DNA of 64,000 nt from contig NZ_FWFS01000001.1 in the NCBI RefSeq assembly GCF_900172375.1, forward strand, positions 248,001-312,000, given 5' to 3'. Below the pieces are notes generated by a model that was given only the letters and a program-made list of their open reading frames with translations, was not told the DNA's origin and ran no database searches. The DNA comes from Aquimixticola soesokkakensis (GTDB lineage: Bacteria; Pseudomonadota; Alphaproteobacteria; Rhodobacterales; Rhodobacteraceae). Below are positions 8,491-17,720 of the stretch, one piece after another; positions within the stretch are counted from its first letter, which is position 1; every line of letters begins with the position of its first letter. The position numbers and the translations under genes are program-made.

Positions 8491-10535
8491 GTATTTTGCG
8501 CCAGGATCGTGAGAAACGCCGCCCCGAAGCGCTCGGTAGCTCCGTCCCCGATGATACGGATCAGCGCCGGAACCGAGCCGGGTTTCTGGTCGGCGACTTT
8601 CGCGATCTGCGCGGGTGTCAGGCTCATGGGTTTCAAGGTGCCGCAAGCCCCGCGCGCCAGATCGCGCTGGGCCTGTTGCATCAGGTCGAACATCTCGCCC
8701 GAGGCGCGCCCTGACAATTTGCGCCGCATGGGGTGGACCGCGTCGGGCATTGCGCCGGTGATCACCGCCAGAAACAGGGCGCCGTAGCGGTCGAGTTTGG
8801 TTGCGCCAACGCCGGAAATCCGCGCCATATCGTCCAGCGAGACCGGGCGTTTTTCAGCCATCTCGATCAGTGTTTTGTCGGTGAAAATCACATAGGCCGG
8901 GACGCGGGCCTCCTCGGCCAACGCGCGGCGTTTCGCTTTCAGGGCGGACAAAAGCGGCGCATCCTCCTCGGAAACCAGCGTGCGCACGACCGTGCTTTTG
9001 GGCGCATATTTGATGCTGTCGCGGCGCAGGGTTATTTTCTCTTCGCCCTTGAGGATCGGCACCGCCGGTTCGGTCATATACAGCGCACCGTGGCGTTCGG
9101 GGTTGGGGCGGATCAAATCCAGCCCCATCATCTGGCGAAAGACGGCATTCCATTGGCGTTTGTCGTAATTCTTGCCCACGCCGAAGGTCGGCAATTGATC
9201 ATGGCTGCGCTGCTGTACCTTGTCGGTCATCTTGCCCTGCAAAATGTCGATCAGATGCCCCGCGCCAAAACTTTCGTCAGTGCGCAGGATGGCCGAGAGA
9301 GCTTTGCGCACGTCATCGGTCGCGTCAAACAGATCGGGGGGGGTATCACAGAGGTCGCAGTGTCCACAGGCGCCCGCCTCTTCACCAAAATACGAAAGCA
9401 GGGTCTGGCGGCGACATATCTGGGCCTCTGCCAGACCAAGCAATCCGTTCAGCCGGGCATGATCGGCGGCGCGGCGCTCCAGCGGGGCGGGGCTTTCGTC
9501 GATCTGGCTGCGCCGGAAGCGGATGTCATCGGGCCCAAAGAGCGTCAGCGTTTCCGCAGGCGCGCCGTCGCGCCCCGCCCGCCCGATTTCCTGATAGTAG
9601 CCTTCGATGGATTTGGGCAGATCGGCATGGGCGACCCAACGGATGTCGGGTTTGTCGATGCCCATGCCAAAGGCCACGGTCGCCACCACGATCAAGCCGT
9701 CCTCTTGTTGAAAACGGCGTTCGACCTCGCGGCGCAGCTCGGGGTCCATCCCGCCATGATAGGCGCAGGCGCGATGGCCGGCGTCCTCCAGCGCTTTGGA
9801 CAGGCTTTCGGTCTTGGCGCGCGTTCCGCAATAGACAATGCCCGACAAGCCTTTGCGCGCGCTGGCAAAGTCCAGAATCTGGCGGCGGGGACTATCCTTG
9901 ACCGCGAAAGCCAGATGGATATTGGGCCGGTCGAAACCGCGCAGGAAGGTTGCGGGCGCTTCGCCATCAAACAAGCGCGTGACGATTTCGGCGCGGGTTT
10001 CCTCGTCGGCGGTGGCGGTAAATGCGGCGAGGGGCACATTCAGCGTGCTGCGCAAGGCGCCGATCCGCAGATAGTCGGGTCGGAAATCATGGCCCCACTG
10101 GCTGACGCAATGCGCCTCGTCCACCGCAATGAGCCCGACACCGGCGCGTTGCAAGATCCCCACCATGCCAAAGGCCGCAAGCCGTTCGGGCGCGATATAC
10201 AGAAGTTTGAGCGTACCGGCGCGCAAAGCATCGAGCACAGCGGCGTTTTCCGCTTCCGAATTGCCCGATGTCAGGGTTCCGGCGGCAACGCCTGCCTCGG
10301 TGAGGCCGCGCACCTGATCGCGCATGAGGGCGATAAGCGGGGAAATCACCACGGTAACGCCGTCACGCACCAGCGCCGGCAATTGGAAACACAGGGATTT
10401 TCCGCCGCCCGTGGGCATGATCGCCAGAACATTGCGACCCGCGATCACCGCATCAACGATTTCCTCCTGGCCGGGGCGAAATCCGTCAAATCCGAAGGTC
10501 GTTTTAAGAATTGAGGACGCGTTGCCGTCTGCCAT
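8487..10535 (-). CDS. recQ: ATP-dependent DNA helicase RecQ
   Basis: RecQ unwinds DNA 3'-5' in RecF-pathway recombination and fork repair. The 682-residue protein has Walker A MPTGGGKS near 40-47, the DEAH box VDEAHCVSQWG, a helicase C-terminal domain with QEIGRAGRDG, zinc-binding cysteines (CRRQ...CGHCDLC near 370-395), an RQC winged helix and a C-terminal HRDC domain (about 515-590). All parts of a full-length enzyme are present. It converges on the histidine kinase gene with a 4-base overlap of stop codons and is oriented away from the thioesterase gene. Confidence 0.96.
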   Translation of the reverse strand: MADGNASSILKTTFGFDGFRPGQEEIVDAVIAGRNVLAIMPTGGGKSLCFQLPALVRDGVTVVISPLIALMRDQVRGLTEAGVAAGTLTSGNSEAENAAVLDALRAGTLKLLYIAPERLAAFGMVGILQRAGVGLIAVDEAHCVSQWGHDFRPDYLRIGALRSTLNVPLAAFTATADEETRAEIVTRLFDGEAPATFLRGFDRPNIHLAFAVKDSPRRQILDFASARKGLSGIVYCGTRAKTESLSKALEDAGHRACAYHGGMDPELRREVERRFQQEDGLIVVATVAFGMGIDKPDIRWVAHADLPKSIEGYYQEIGRAGRDGAPAETLTLFGPDDIRFRRSQIDESPAPLERRAADHARLNGLLGLAEAQICRRQTLLSYFGEEAGACGHCDLCDTPPDLFDATDDVRKALSAILRTDESFGAGHLIDILQGKMTDKVQQRSHDQLPTFGVGKNYDKRQWNAVFRQMMGLDLIRPNPERHGALYMTEPAVPILKGEEKITLRRDSIKYAPKSTVVRTLVSEEDAPLLSALKAKRRALAEEARVPAYVIFTDKTLIEMAEKRPVSLDDMARISGVGATKLDRYGALFLAVITGAMPDAVHPMRRKLSGRASGEMFDLMQQAQRDLARGACGTLKPMSLTPAQIAKVADQKPGSVPALIRIIGDGATERFGAAFLTILAQNT

Positions 10536-10604
10536 GGGATCTGTACCGCCTGAATGAGGGCGCAGAATCGCACAGCGGGCTCAGCGCCTCAAGCAGTGAT
10601 TGCC

Positions 10605-10892
10605 TTACATGAAGGCGTAGGCATTGTTGCGGATGATGATTTCAATCGCATAGATCGCGATAAAGGCCACCAGCGGCGCAAGGTCGAGACCGCCCATCGG
10701 GGGCAGGATTTTGCGGATCGGGCGATAGACCGGCTCCAGCAGACGCGAAAGGCCTTCCCAGATTTGATAGACCAGCGGCTGGCGCAGGTTGAGCACCTGA
10801 AAGTTGATCAGCCAGCTCATAATGATCTGCACGATCATGACGAATTTCACGATCCCGAGGATCATCAGGAGAATCTGGAAAAGCGATACCAT
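10605..10892 (-). CDS. YggT family membrane protein
   Basis: The 95-residue protein has two hydrophobic helices (about 3-30 and 65-90) with the conserved stretch SRLLEPVYRPIRKILPPMGGLDLAPLV between and into the second. This is the YggT repeat, often linked with osmotic stress, cell shape or division in other bacteria, but without a proven biochemical role. The ATG at 10892 follows AAAGGA; an upstream extension to 11042 is open but overlaps the divergent gene and lacks support. The gene lies 70 bases upstream of recQ on the same strand. Confidence 0.85.
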   Translation of the reverse strand: MVSLFQILLMILGIVKFVMIVQIIMSWLINFQVLNLRQPLVYQIWEGLSRLLEPVYRPIRKILPPMGGLDLAPLVAFIAIYAIEIIIRNNAYAFM

Positions 10893-11012
10893 TGTCAGTC
10901 CTTTATCAATCTGTTGCCCGATTAGGTAAGTGGCGCAGCCTGTGCACACAAGAGCGGTTGTGCCGTTACGTCGCAGGTTGACGCAAGCGGGCCACGCGGC
11001 ATCAATCACGCC

Positions 11013-11570
11013 ATGTATCCATTCATTCGCATCTTTTGGCATCTGCGCCGCGCCCGCTCTCAGCCCAAAACCGGACTTCTCGACGCGTTGGTGTCACATC
11101 ACTACTGCATGCCATGGGATCTGGACCTGTGGCGTGAACTCAATAACGGGCGCACGTTAACGCTTTATGACCTCGGGCGGGTGCCGATGCTGGTGACGAC
11201 CGGCATGGCCGACATTTGCCGCGCCAAGCGATGGGGGATGACGGTGGCGGGGGCCAGCGTGCGCTATCGCAAGCGGATCACGATGTTCGAGAGGCTGCAG
11301 ATGCGCTCTCGTGCTGTCGGCTGGGACGAGAAATTCATCTACGTCGAGCAATCCATGTGGACCGCTCAAGGGGAATGCGCCAACCATGTTCTCTTGCGCA
11401 TGGCGTTGGTGAGCAAGGCGGGGATTGTGCCGCCGGTGGACATGCTGAATGCGCTTGGCGCGGCTGAGGTCAGCCCCGTTCTGCCGGACTACGTGCAAAA
11501 CTGGATCGCAGCGGATGCGACACGCCCCTGGCCACCGATGCAAGATCAAGCGGTGTCACCGTTGCCATAG
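11013..11570 (+). CDS. Thioesterase-like (hotdog-fold) protein
   Basis: The 185-residue product resembles the THEM6/4HBT-like thioesterases common in Rhodobacterales: a short N-terminal helix, then HHYCMPWDLDLWRELNNGRTL, a VRYRKRI strand and a late FIYVEQSMW strand, as expected of a hotdog fold. The natural acyl-thioester substrate is unknown and it is not certain that the protein is catalytic. No good ribosome-binding site is visible before the ATG at 11013. It is divergent from yggT and precedes the MFS transporter gene on the same strand by 68 bases. Confidence 0.7.
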   Translation: MYPFIRIFWHLRRARSQPKTGLLDALVSHHYCMPWDLDLWRELNNGRTLTLYDLGRVPMLVTTGMADICRAKRWGMTVAGASVRYRKRITMFERLQMRSRAVGWDEKFIYVEQSMWTAQGECANHVLLRMALVSKAGIVPPVDMLNALGAAEVSPVLPDYVQNWIAADATRPWPPMQDQAVSPLP

Positions 11571-11638
11571 AGAGCGAATGCGGGCATGACTTTGGGCAAA
11601 CTTGACGCGGCGGCAGTCCGCAAGCGGGGGATCCGATC

Positions 11639-13042
11639 ATGCAGGCGCAGCCAGAACTCACAGCATCCCGATCGCCAGAGCGCGCTTTGCGCAAACGCAT
11701 TCGGGGCTGGATGATGTACGATTGGGCCAGCCAGCCCTATCACACGCTGATCGTCACCTTCATTTTCGGCCCCTATTTCGCCGAGCAGGTCATCGCCATG
11801 CTCATGGCTGGCGGGATGGACGCCGGACTTGCCAAAGCCACAGCGCAAAGCTGGTGGGGCTGGGCGCTGTCGATTGTCGGAGTCCTGATTGCGCTTGGGG
11901 CCCCTGTTTTGGGGTCGATTGCCGATGGCACGGGCCGCCGCCTGCCGTGGATCTGGGTCTTTTCCGCCTTTTACGTTGTCGGCGCGGCGGGGCTGTGGAT
12001 CGCGGTGCCCTCAAGCTTGCCCGTCGTGACAGTTCTGGTGTTTTTCGGCATCGGCATGATCGGGATCGAATTCACCACGATTTTCACCAACGCGCTGCTG
12101 CCTGCCTTGGGGCCGCGCGAACAGGTGGGGCGGATTTCGGGGTCCGGCTGGGCCTGGGGCTACGTTGGCGGGCTGATCGCCCTGCTGATCATGCTGTTGT
12201 TTTTTGCGGAAAATGCCGCCGGCGTCACGCTTTTGGGGATCGCGCCCTTGTTCGGGTTTGAGGCGGCGGCGCGCGAAGGGACGCGGTTTGTCGGCCCGTT
12301 TACGGCGCTTTGGTATGTCGTCGCGATGGTTCCGTTCTACCTTTGGGTCAAGGAGCCGCGCGGCGGGGGCAACGGCTTGTCGGTCCGTGCGGGTCTGCGG
12401 GATTTGGGGGAGACCCTGCGCAGCTTGCCCCGGCGGCGCTCGTTGTTCGCCTACCTTGGCTCGTCGATGTTCTACCGCGATGCGCTGAACGGCATGTACA
12501 CCTTTGGCGGGATTTACGCGATTGGCGTGCTGGACTGGAGTGTCATCGACATCGGTGTCTTCGGTATTCTGGGGCTGGTGACGGGCGCTCTGTTCGCCTG
12601 GCTTGGCGGGCGGGCGGATGCGCGCTTTGGGCCGCGCAGCGTCATTATTTTCTGCATTTTTGTCCTGATTGCCACAGCAATTGCTATCGTGCTGATCACC
12701 CGCACCAGTGTGTTCGGCATCGCGGTGCCCGCAAGCTCAAGCCTGCCGGATGTGGCCTTTTACGTCTGTGGCGGGCTGATCGGGGCCGCAGGGGGCGCAA
12801 TCCAGTCTGCAAGCCGTACGATGATGGTCCATCAATCCGACCCCAAGCGCATGACCGAAGCCTTCGGGTTGTTTGCGCTGTCGGGAAAGGCCACGTCTTT
12901 TCTTGCACCTGCGCTCATCGCTTTGGTGACGCAGATCAGCGGATCGCAGCGCGCAGGCATCACGCCGCTGATCCTGCTTTTCCTTATCGGCCTCGTGCTG
13001 TTACTCTGGGTGAAATCCGACGGGAGCGAGGCGGCAGCATGA
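11639..13042 (+). CDS. MFS transporter, UMF1/Atg22-like
   Basis: The 467-residue polytopic protein has about twelve hydrophobic segments. After a basic N-terminus it shows MYDWASQPYHT, the signature at the start of TM1 in the UMF1 (unknown major facilitator, Atg22-like) family, and a DGTGRR loop between TM2 and TM3. In yeast the family effluxes amino acids from the vacuole; bacterial substrates are not known. The ATG at 11639 is 10 bases after GGGGGA. Its stop codon overlaps the mepA start as ATGA, indicating translational coupling. Confidence 0.85.
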   Translation: MQAQPELTASRSPERALRKRIRGWMMYDWASQPYHTLIVTFIFGPYFAEQVIAMLMAGGMDAGLAKATAQSWWGWALSIVGVLIALGAPVLGSIADGTGRRLPWIWVFSAFYVVGAAGLWIAVPSSLPVVTVLVFFGIGMIGIEFTTIFTNALLPALGPREQVGRISGSGWAWGYVGGLIALLIMLLFFAENAAGVTLLGIAPLFGFEAAAREGTRFVGPFTALWYVVAMVPFYLWVKEPRGGGNGLSVRAGLRDLGETLRSLPRRRSLFAYLGSSMFYRDALNGMYTFGGIYAIGVLDWSVIDIGVFGILGLVTGALFAWLGGRADARFGPRSVIIFCIFVLIATAIAIVLITRTSVFGIAVPASSSLPDVAFYVCGGLIGAAGGAIQSASRTMMVHQSDPKRMTEAFGLFALSGKATSFLAPALIALVTQISGSQRAGITPLILLFLIGLVLLLWVKSDGSEAAA

Positions 13043-13953
13043 GCAAGAAATATCTGATCGCGGTGATGTGTCTGGGGCTGATGGTCGCGGGCTGTGGCCG
13101 CTCGACCAGCGAGGTGACGCGCGCCGTTGCCAACCCCAACGATACCCGCATGGCCAAGGCTGTGTTCGGGCCGATGTCGGGACCTGCGAGTGGCCTGTCG
13201 CCCGACAGTTTCGGCTCTTATGCCAAGGGCTGTCTGGCAGGGGCAGAGCAGCTTGCCGAAACGGGGCCGACATGGCAGGCCATGCGCCTGTCTCGCAATC
13301 GCAACTGGGGCAATCCGGTGCTGATCGACTATCTCGAACGCACTTCGGCCAAAGTGGCCCGCCTGCCCGGTTGGAACGGCTTGTACGTGGGCGACATGAG
13401 CCAGCCGCGCGGCGGCCCGATGTCGTCGGGGCATGCCAGCCACCAGATCGGACTGGACGCCGATATCTGGATGCTGCCGCCAACACGGCTGAACCTGAGC
13501 GCCTCCGAGCGGGAAAGCCTGTCGTCCATCGACATGCAGCGCGCAGGAGGGGCCTATGTGAATTCGCGCTGGACACCGACCTACACCGAGGTCTTGAAAA
13601 CCGTGGCCTCCGATCCGGCGGTTGCGCGGATTTTCATCTTTCCCGGCGCAAAAGTGCAGATGTGCAAAGAGGCAACGGGCGATCGGTCGTGGTTGAATAA
13701 AATCCGCCCGTGGTATGGCCATAACTACCATTTTCACGTGCGTCTGGCCTGTCCCAAGGGCGATGCCGACTGCGTCGATCAGGCGCCGCCGCCTCCGGGG
13801 GACGGCTGCGCCGATGCGCAGGCCTGGGTGAACAACATCATCAACCCGCCGCCACCCAAACCGCGCGACCCCAATGCGCCCAAACCCGTACCAACTCCGC
13901 CGCTGACCATGGCCCGCATGCCGGCGCAATGCGGCGCGGTGGCGGCCAATTGA
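13039..13953 (+). CDS. mepA: Penicillin-insensitive murein endopeptidase
   Basis: MepA cleaves D-Ala-meso-DAP cross-links in peptidoglycan. The 304-residue protein starts with a lipoprotein-type signal ending in VAGC (Cys19). The zinc/LAS-family motifs are [14 protein letters not shown] (131-144, His135 and Asp142) and the C-terminal [11 protein letters not shown] with the second metal/catalytic histidines. After that comes a Pro-rich tail ([14 protein letters not shown]). The ATG at 13039 overlaps the MFS stop as ATGA. The lipobox is unusual compared with the E. coli enzyme, which is a free periplasmic protein, so here it may be membrane-anchored. Its end overlaps the next gene by 25 bases. 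Confidence 0.92.
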   Translation: MSKKYLIAVMCLGLMVAGCGRSTSEVTRAVANPNDTRMAKAVFGPMSGPASGLSPDSFGSYAKGCLAGAEQLAETGPTWQAMRLSRNRNWGNPVLIDYLERTSAKVARLPGWNGLYVGDMSQPRGGPMSSGHASHQIGLDADIWMLPPTRLNLSASERESLSSIDMQRAGGAYVNSRWTPTYTEVLKTVASDPAVARIFIFPGAKVQMCKEATGDRSWLNKIRPWYGHNYHFHVRLACPKGDADCVDQAPPPPGDGCADAQAWVNNIINPPPPKPRDPNAPKPVPTPPLTMARMPAQCGAVAAN

Positions 13954-14819
13954 AACAGGTCGCGCTCTTTGCGGCGCTGGCGCTGGCCATGACACTGCGT
14001 CTGGCCAGTGCCGAGGCGCATTTTCTCGGGGAGCGGGTGTTTTCAAGCGCTGATGCGGCGCTGGGCGGTCTGTCGGGGATCGAGGTGTCGGAGGATGGCG
14101 CAACCTTCACGGTGATTTCGGATCGCGGTGCCATGGGCACCGGACGCTTTTCGCGTGCCTCGGACGGGCGCATTCTGGACATCACATTCGATCGCTTCGC
14201 GCCGCTCAAAGGCCGCGATGGCGGCGCCTTGGGGCAATATCAAACCGATGCCGAAGGGCTCGCGCAGGCCCGCGACGGGACGCTGTTTGTGTCCTTTGAA
14301 GGGGAGCACCGGATCTGGGCCTATCCGCGCTTTGGGGCCGCTGCACAGGCCCTGCCTGCGCATCCCGATTTCGCGGGTTTGCAAAACAATTCCGCGCTTG
14401 AGGCGCTGGCGATTGACGCGGCGGGCGCGCTGTACACCCTGCCCGAACGCTCCGGCGCGATGGAGCGGCCATTCCCGCTTTACCGCTTCAAGGAGGGGGT
14501 CTGGTCGCAGCCCTTTGCGGTGCCGCGGCGCGGGGAATTCCTGCCGGTGGGGATGGATTTCGGCCCTGACGGGCGGCTTTATCTGCTGGAACGCTGGTTC
14601 ACGGGCTTTGCGTTTGCCGCGCGGGTGCGTTCCTTTGCGTTGGGGGATGACCTGCGCGACGAGCGCGAAGAGCTTGTGACCATCAGCGGCACCCATGACA
14701 ATCTCGAAGGCATTGCCGTCTGGGGCAAAGCGGCGCAAATCCACCTGACGCTGGTGTCGGACGATAATTTCCGCGCCTTCCAGCGGACCGAATTTGTGGA
14801 CTACCTGCTGTTGCAATGA
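13929..14819 (+). CDS. Esterase-like activity of phytase family protein
   Basis: The 296-residue exported protein has a signal peptide (basic [10 protein letters not shown], then a Leu/Ala-rich core ending near ASAEA). The body shows [49 protein letters not shown] and [11 protein letters not shown]. These are the repeated blade-like motifs of the phytase-like esterase family (a beta-propeller), known from sequence only in most bacteria. Substrate is not predictable. It overlaps the end of mepA by 25 bases and is the third gene of a tightly packed operon with the MFS transporter and mepA. Confidence 0.8.
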   Translation: MRRGGGQLKQVALFAALALAMTLRLASAEAHFLGERVFSSADAALGGLSGIEVSEDGATFTVISDRGAMGTGRFSRASDGRILDITFDRFAPLKGRDGGALGQYQTDAEGLAQARDGTLFVSFEGEHRIWAYPRFGAAAQALPAHPDFAGLQNNSALEALAIDAAGALYTLPERSGAMERPFPLYRFKEGVWSQPFAVPRRGEFLPVGMDFGPDGRLYLLERWFTGFAFAARVRSFALGDDLRDEREELVTISGTHDNLEGIAVWGKAAQIHLTLVSDDNFRAFQRTEFVDYLLLQ

Positions 14820-14909
14820 CTTGATTTGCGCCGCCAACCCGCGTAAACGCCGCAAATCGTGCCCGTCAGGGCCAAGTCTCCGCTACCTTGTAAAAACGGA
14901 TCAACAGAT

Positions 14910-15548
14910 ATGACACGTATTCTTCCGGGCGTTCTCGCCATGGCCATCATCGTTGTGGCCTCAAACATCCTTGTGCAACATTTGCTCGGCGATTGGCTGA
15001 CATGGGGCGCAATCACCTATCCTTTCGCCTTTCTTGTCACCGATGTGATGAACCGCCTCTACGGGGCCGCCTCGGCGCGTAAAGTCGTGATCGCAGGCTT
15101 CGTTGTCGGCGTCATCTGTTCGTTGATCGGCACGCAGATCATGGGCGAATATGGGCCGCTGGTGACGCTGCGGGTGGCGGTCGGCTCTGGCACCGCGTTC
15201 TTGATTGCCCAGCTCATGGATGTGTTTGTCTTCAACAAGCTGCGCGATGGTGCATGGTGGAAAGCGCCGCTTGGGTCCTCGGTGATCGGTTCGGCGCTGG
15301 ACACGGCGATTTTCTTCTCTGTGGCATTTGCGGCAAGCTTTACCTTCTTTGGCGCAGGCGAGACAGAAGCCGCTGCCTGGGCCTCGGAAACAGTGCCACT
15401 TTTGGGGGTTGGGCCGCTGGCACCGCTCTGGGTGTCGCTGGCTGTGGCGGATTGGGGCTGCAAGCTTGCCCTTTCCTTGATCGCTCTGGTTCCATTCCGC
15501 CTCATTATTCAGCGTTTCACCGGAATGAAGGCCACGGCCAACGCATAA
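14910..15548 (+). CDS. yhhQ: Queuosine precursor transporter (YhhQ family)
   Basis: The 212-residue inner-membrane protein has about six to seven hydrophobic helices and the family signatures VASNILVQHLLG, TYPFAFLVTDVMNRLYG and a conserved Asp/Asn pattern in DVFVFNKLRDG. YhhQ imports 7-cyano-7-deazaguanine or 7-aminomethyl-7-deazaguanine for queuosine modification of tRNA. The start at 14910 has only a weak upstream site (CGGA); an in-frame GTG at 14859 is a less likely start. I looked for a preQ1 riboswitch in the 90 bases upstream and could not convince myself of one. Confidence 0.88.
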   Translation: MTRILPGVLAMAIIVVASNILVQHLLGDWLTWGAITYPFAFLVTDVMNRLYGAASARKVVIAGFVVGVICSLIGTQIMGEYGPLVTLRVAVGSGTAFLIAQLMDVFVFNKLRDGAWWKAPLGSSVIGSALDTAIFFSVAFAASFTFFGAGETEAAAWASETVPLLGVGPLAPLWVSLAVADWGCKLALSLIALVPFRLIIQRFTGMKATANA

Positions 15549-15618
15549 ATTTACTTGCTCTGCACGAAATATGTGCCACCATAAACCTATCGGCAATTCA
15601 TCGAAAGGAGGTGGTCCA

Positions 15619-15681
15619 GTGTCTAGAGTGATGGTGGAATGTGAGGTCAAGACAGTCAGGGGGGCCGTTGTTTCGAGGTAG
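15619..15681 (+). CDS. Predicted 20-residue micro-ORF with very long Shine-Dalgarno sequence
   Basis: A GTG at 15619 opens a 20-codon frame ending in TAG (peptide begins VSRVMVECEV and ends GAVVSR). Seven bases upstream is GAAAGGAGGTGGTCCAG (15603-15619), which is complementary to the 3' end of 16S rRNA over about 17 nt with one G-U wobble. A hairpin TGGGC/GCCCA and then a strong terminator (15743-15776) follow, so the whole transcript would be about 200 nt. I do not recognise the peptide. It may be a leader peptide, a dual-function small RNA, or the translated part of a ribosome-binding decoy. The extended ribosome-binding site is the main evidence that it is translated. Confidence 0.5.
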   Translation: MSRVMVECEVKTVRGAVVSR

Positions 15682-15742
15682 CACTCGCGACAGAACACCT
15701 TTGATTGGGCTTCCCTAACTGGCCCATTTCCTAAGATCTCGA

Positions 15743-15776
15743 CGGGCTGCTCATCTGGCAGCCCGTTTTCGTTTTT
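15743..15776 (+). terminator. Rho-independent terminator after the micro-ORF
   Basis: CGGGCTGC (15743-15750) pairs perfectly with GCAGCCCG (15758-15765) around a 7-nt loop and is followed by TTTTCGTTTTT. It separates the micro-ORF transcript from arfB. Confidence 0.88.
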
Positions 15777-15894
15777 GGGTATTTTTATCCGAAAGAAGGC
15801 ATATGCGGCGCATTGGGGGAAGCGCAAGATGCCCTGTTTTGCGCGGGCGCGATCTGGGCTAGCTATAGGGGTGACGCAACAAACGGATCGAGCC

Positions 15895-16308
15895 ATGCCC
15901 CTGACCATCACCGACCGGATTGCCATCGAGGACTGGGAGTTGACCGAGCAGTTCGTGCGCGCCTCCGGGCCGGGCGGGCAGAACGTCAACAAGGTGTCTT
16001 CGGCGGTCGAATTGCGCTTTGAGGCCGAGCGCTCTCCCAATCTGCCGGACGCGGTCAAGCGGCGTCTGGCGCGTCTGGCCGGGCGGCGCTGGACCAAAGA
16101 GGGGGCGGTGGTGATGTTTTGCGACGAAACCCGCCACCAAGGACGCAACCGCGAGATTGCCCGCGAGCGTTTGGCGGATTTGATCAAGGCGGCAACCGTT
16201 GTTCCCAAACGCCGTGTGCCGACAAAGCCGACAAAGGGGTCGGTGCGGCGGCGGCTGGAGGCCAAGAAGCAACGCGGGGAAGTGAAGGCGCTGCGCGGAA
16301 AGCTCTAG
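15895..16308 (+). CDS. arfB: Alternative ribosome-rescue peptidyl-tRNA hydrolase ArfB
   Basis: ArfB (YaeJ) hydrolyses peptidyl-tRNA on ribosomes stalled at the end of a truncated mRNA. The 137-residue protein has the release-factor GGQ motif in SGPGGQNVNKVSS (GGQ at 27-29), no codon-recognition domain, and a long basic C-terminal tail (VPKRRVPTKPTKGSVRRRLEAKKQ) that in the family enters the empty mRNA channel. The start at 15895 matches the usual N-terminus (ITDRIAIEDWEL); the upstream open frame to 15775 runs back to the preceding terminator. Confidence 0.93.
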   Translation: MPLTITDRIAIEDWELTEQFVRASGPGGQNVNKVSSAVELRFEAERSPNLPDAVKRRLARLAGRRWTKEGAVVMFCDETRHQGRNREIARERLADLIKAATVVPKRRVPTKPTKGSVRRRLEAKKQRGEVKALRGKL

Positions 16309-16325
16309 GGCCTTGGCGGTGGGTT

Positions 16326-17630
16326 CTAAACCACGACCTCGCGCGTCACCTGTGCGCCAACGCCAAAGACCCGTTTGTAGCGCTCCACCTGATCTTTGGG
16401 GCCCATGGCTTTGTTGGGGTTGTCCGACAGTTTTACGGTGGGGTGCCCGTTCGCCTGCACGGCTTTGCAGACCAGTGAAAACGGTGCGAGGGCGTCATTT
16501 TTGACCAACCCGCGGAAATCGTTGGTCAGCAACGTGCCCCACCCAAAGCTGGTTTTCACCCGCCCGTGGAAAATCCCGTGCAGGCGCGTGATCTCGTCTA
16601 CGTCGAGTCCGTCGGAAAAGATGACCAGTTTGCGGGTCGGGTCTTCGCCGCGGGAGGTCCACCATTCGATCGCCGTTTGGGCCGCAGTCACCGGATCGCC
16701 GCTATCGATGCGGATGCCGGTCCAGCCGGCCAGCCAGTCGGGCGCGCGCTCCAGAAAGCCTTTGGTGCCGTAGGTGTCGGGCAGGATGATGCGCAGATTT
16801 CCCTCATGTTCATCCTGCCAATCGGCCAGCACGTCATAGGGGGCCCGGGCCAAGGCCGTATCGTTTTGAGCGAGTGCGGCATAGACCATGGGCAGTTCAT
16901 GGGCGTTGGTGCCAACCGCTTCGAGGTCGTGCATCATGGCGATGTGGCAATTCGAGGTGCCGGTGAATTTCCCGCCCGCGCCTTCGCCCAAGCCTTCGAC
17001 CATGGCCTGCACGCACCAATCCTGCCAGAGGTAGGAATGGCGGCGGCGGGTGCCGAAATCCGCGATCTTGAGGTCATCAAGCGGGCGCAGCGCCTCGATT
17101 TTTTCCCAAAGTTTGGTCATCGCGCGGGCGTAGAGCACCTGGAGCTCGAACTTGCCCATGTCCCCGGTGACGGCCCGCGAGCGCAGTTCCATCAGGATCG
17201 ACAGGGCGGGCACTTCCCAGAGCATGACTTCTGGCCAGCTGCCCTCGAAGGTCAGTTCGTATTGGTCCCCGACGCGCTCGAGCCGGTAGGGCGGCAGGCG
17301 CAGGGTTTCGAACCATTCCATGAAATCGGAGCGAAACATCTGGCGCTTGCCGTAAAAGGTATTGCCGCGCAGCCAAGTGCTTTCGCCGCGCGTGAGGGAC
17401 AGGGAACGGACGTGGTCCAATTGTTCGCGCAATTCGCCCTCGTCGATCATATCCGCCAGCGGAATATGGGTGGCGCGGTTGATGAGCGAAAACGTGACCT
17501 GCGTGTCGCGGTGATTGCGAAACACAGATTGGCACATCAGCAGCTTGTAGAAATCCGTGTCGATGAGCGAGCGGACGATCGGGTCGATCTTCCACTTGTG
17601 GTTATAGACGCGGGTGGCGATGTCGACCAT
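16326..17630 (-). CDS. pncB: Nicotinate phosphoribosyltransferase
   Basis: PncB converts nicotinate and PRPP to nicotinate mononucleotide in the Preiss-Handler route to NAD. The 434-residue protein has DTDFYKLLMCQSVF near the N-terminus, DFGTRRR (191-197), SNCHIAM near 226 and His244 in GTNAHELPM, the histidine phosphorylated by ATP in the family, plus RIDSGDP and SDGLD further on. It has a strong GGAGG site. pncA, which supplies nicotinate from nicotinamide, is 1.9 kb away on the same strand, separated by an SDR gene and a divergent AraC gene. Confidence 0.95.
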   Translation of the reverse strand: MVDIATRVYNHKWKIDPIVRSLIDTDFYKLLMCQSVFRNHRDTQVTFSLINRATHIPLADMIDEGELREQLDHVRSLSLTRGESTWLRGNTFYGKRQMFRSDFMEWFETLRLPPYRLERVGDQYELTFEGSWPEVMLWEVPALSILMELRSRAVTGDMGKFELQVLYARAMTKLWEKIEALRPLDDLKIADFGTRRRHSYLWQDWCVQAMVEGLGEGAGGKFTGTSNCHIAMMHDLEAVGTNAHELPMVYAALAQNDTALARAPYDVLADWQDEHEGNLRIILPDTYGTKGFLERAPDWLAGWTGIRIDSGDPVTAAQTAIEWWTSRGEDPTRKLVIFSDGLDVDEITRLHGIFHGRVKTSFGWGTLLTNDFRGLVKNDALAPFSLVCKAVQANGHPTVKLSDNPNKAMGPKDQVERYKRVFGVGAQVTREVVV

Positions 17631-17720
17631 GGGGGGATCCTCCTGCTTGGGATCGGTTAAAGCAGGGGGATCAGGGGGTTGGCAAGCGTAGACACCCGCG
17701 CGTGGTGGATTGGCGGGCGC

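Noticed and set aside
8733-10514. 593-codon open frame antisense to recQ
   Set aside because: Mirror of a well-supported RecQ gene; composition and lack of any motif indicate a shadow frame.
14820-14909. Possible preQ1 riboswitch before yhhQ
   Set aside because: The A-rich tail and conserved loop of known preQ1 classes are not present, and no convincing stem-pseudoknot was found.
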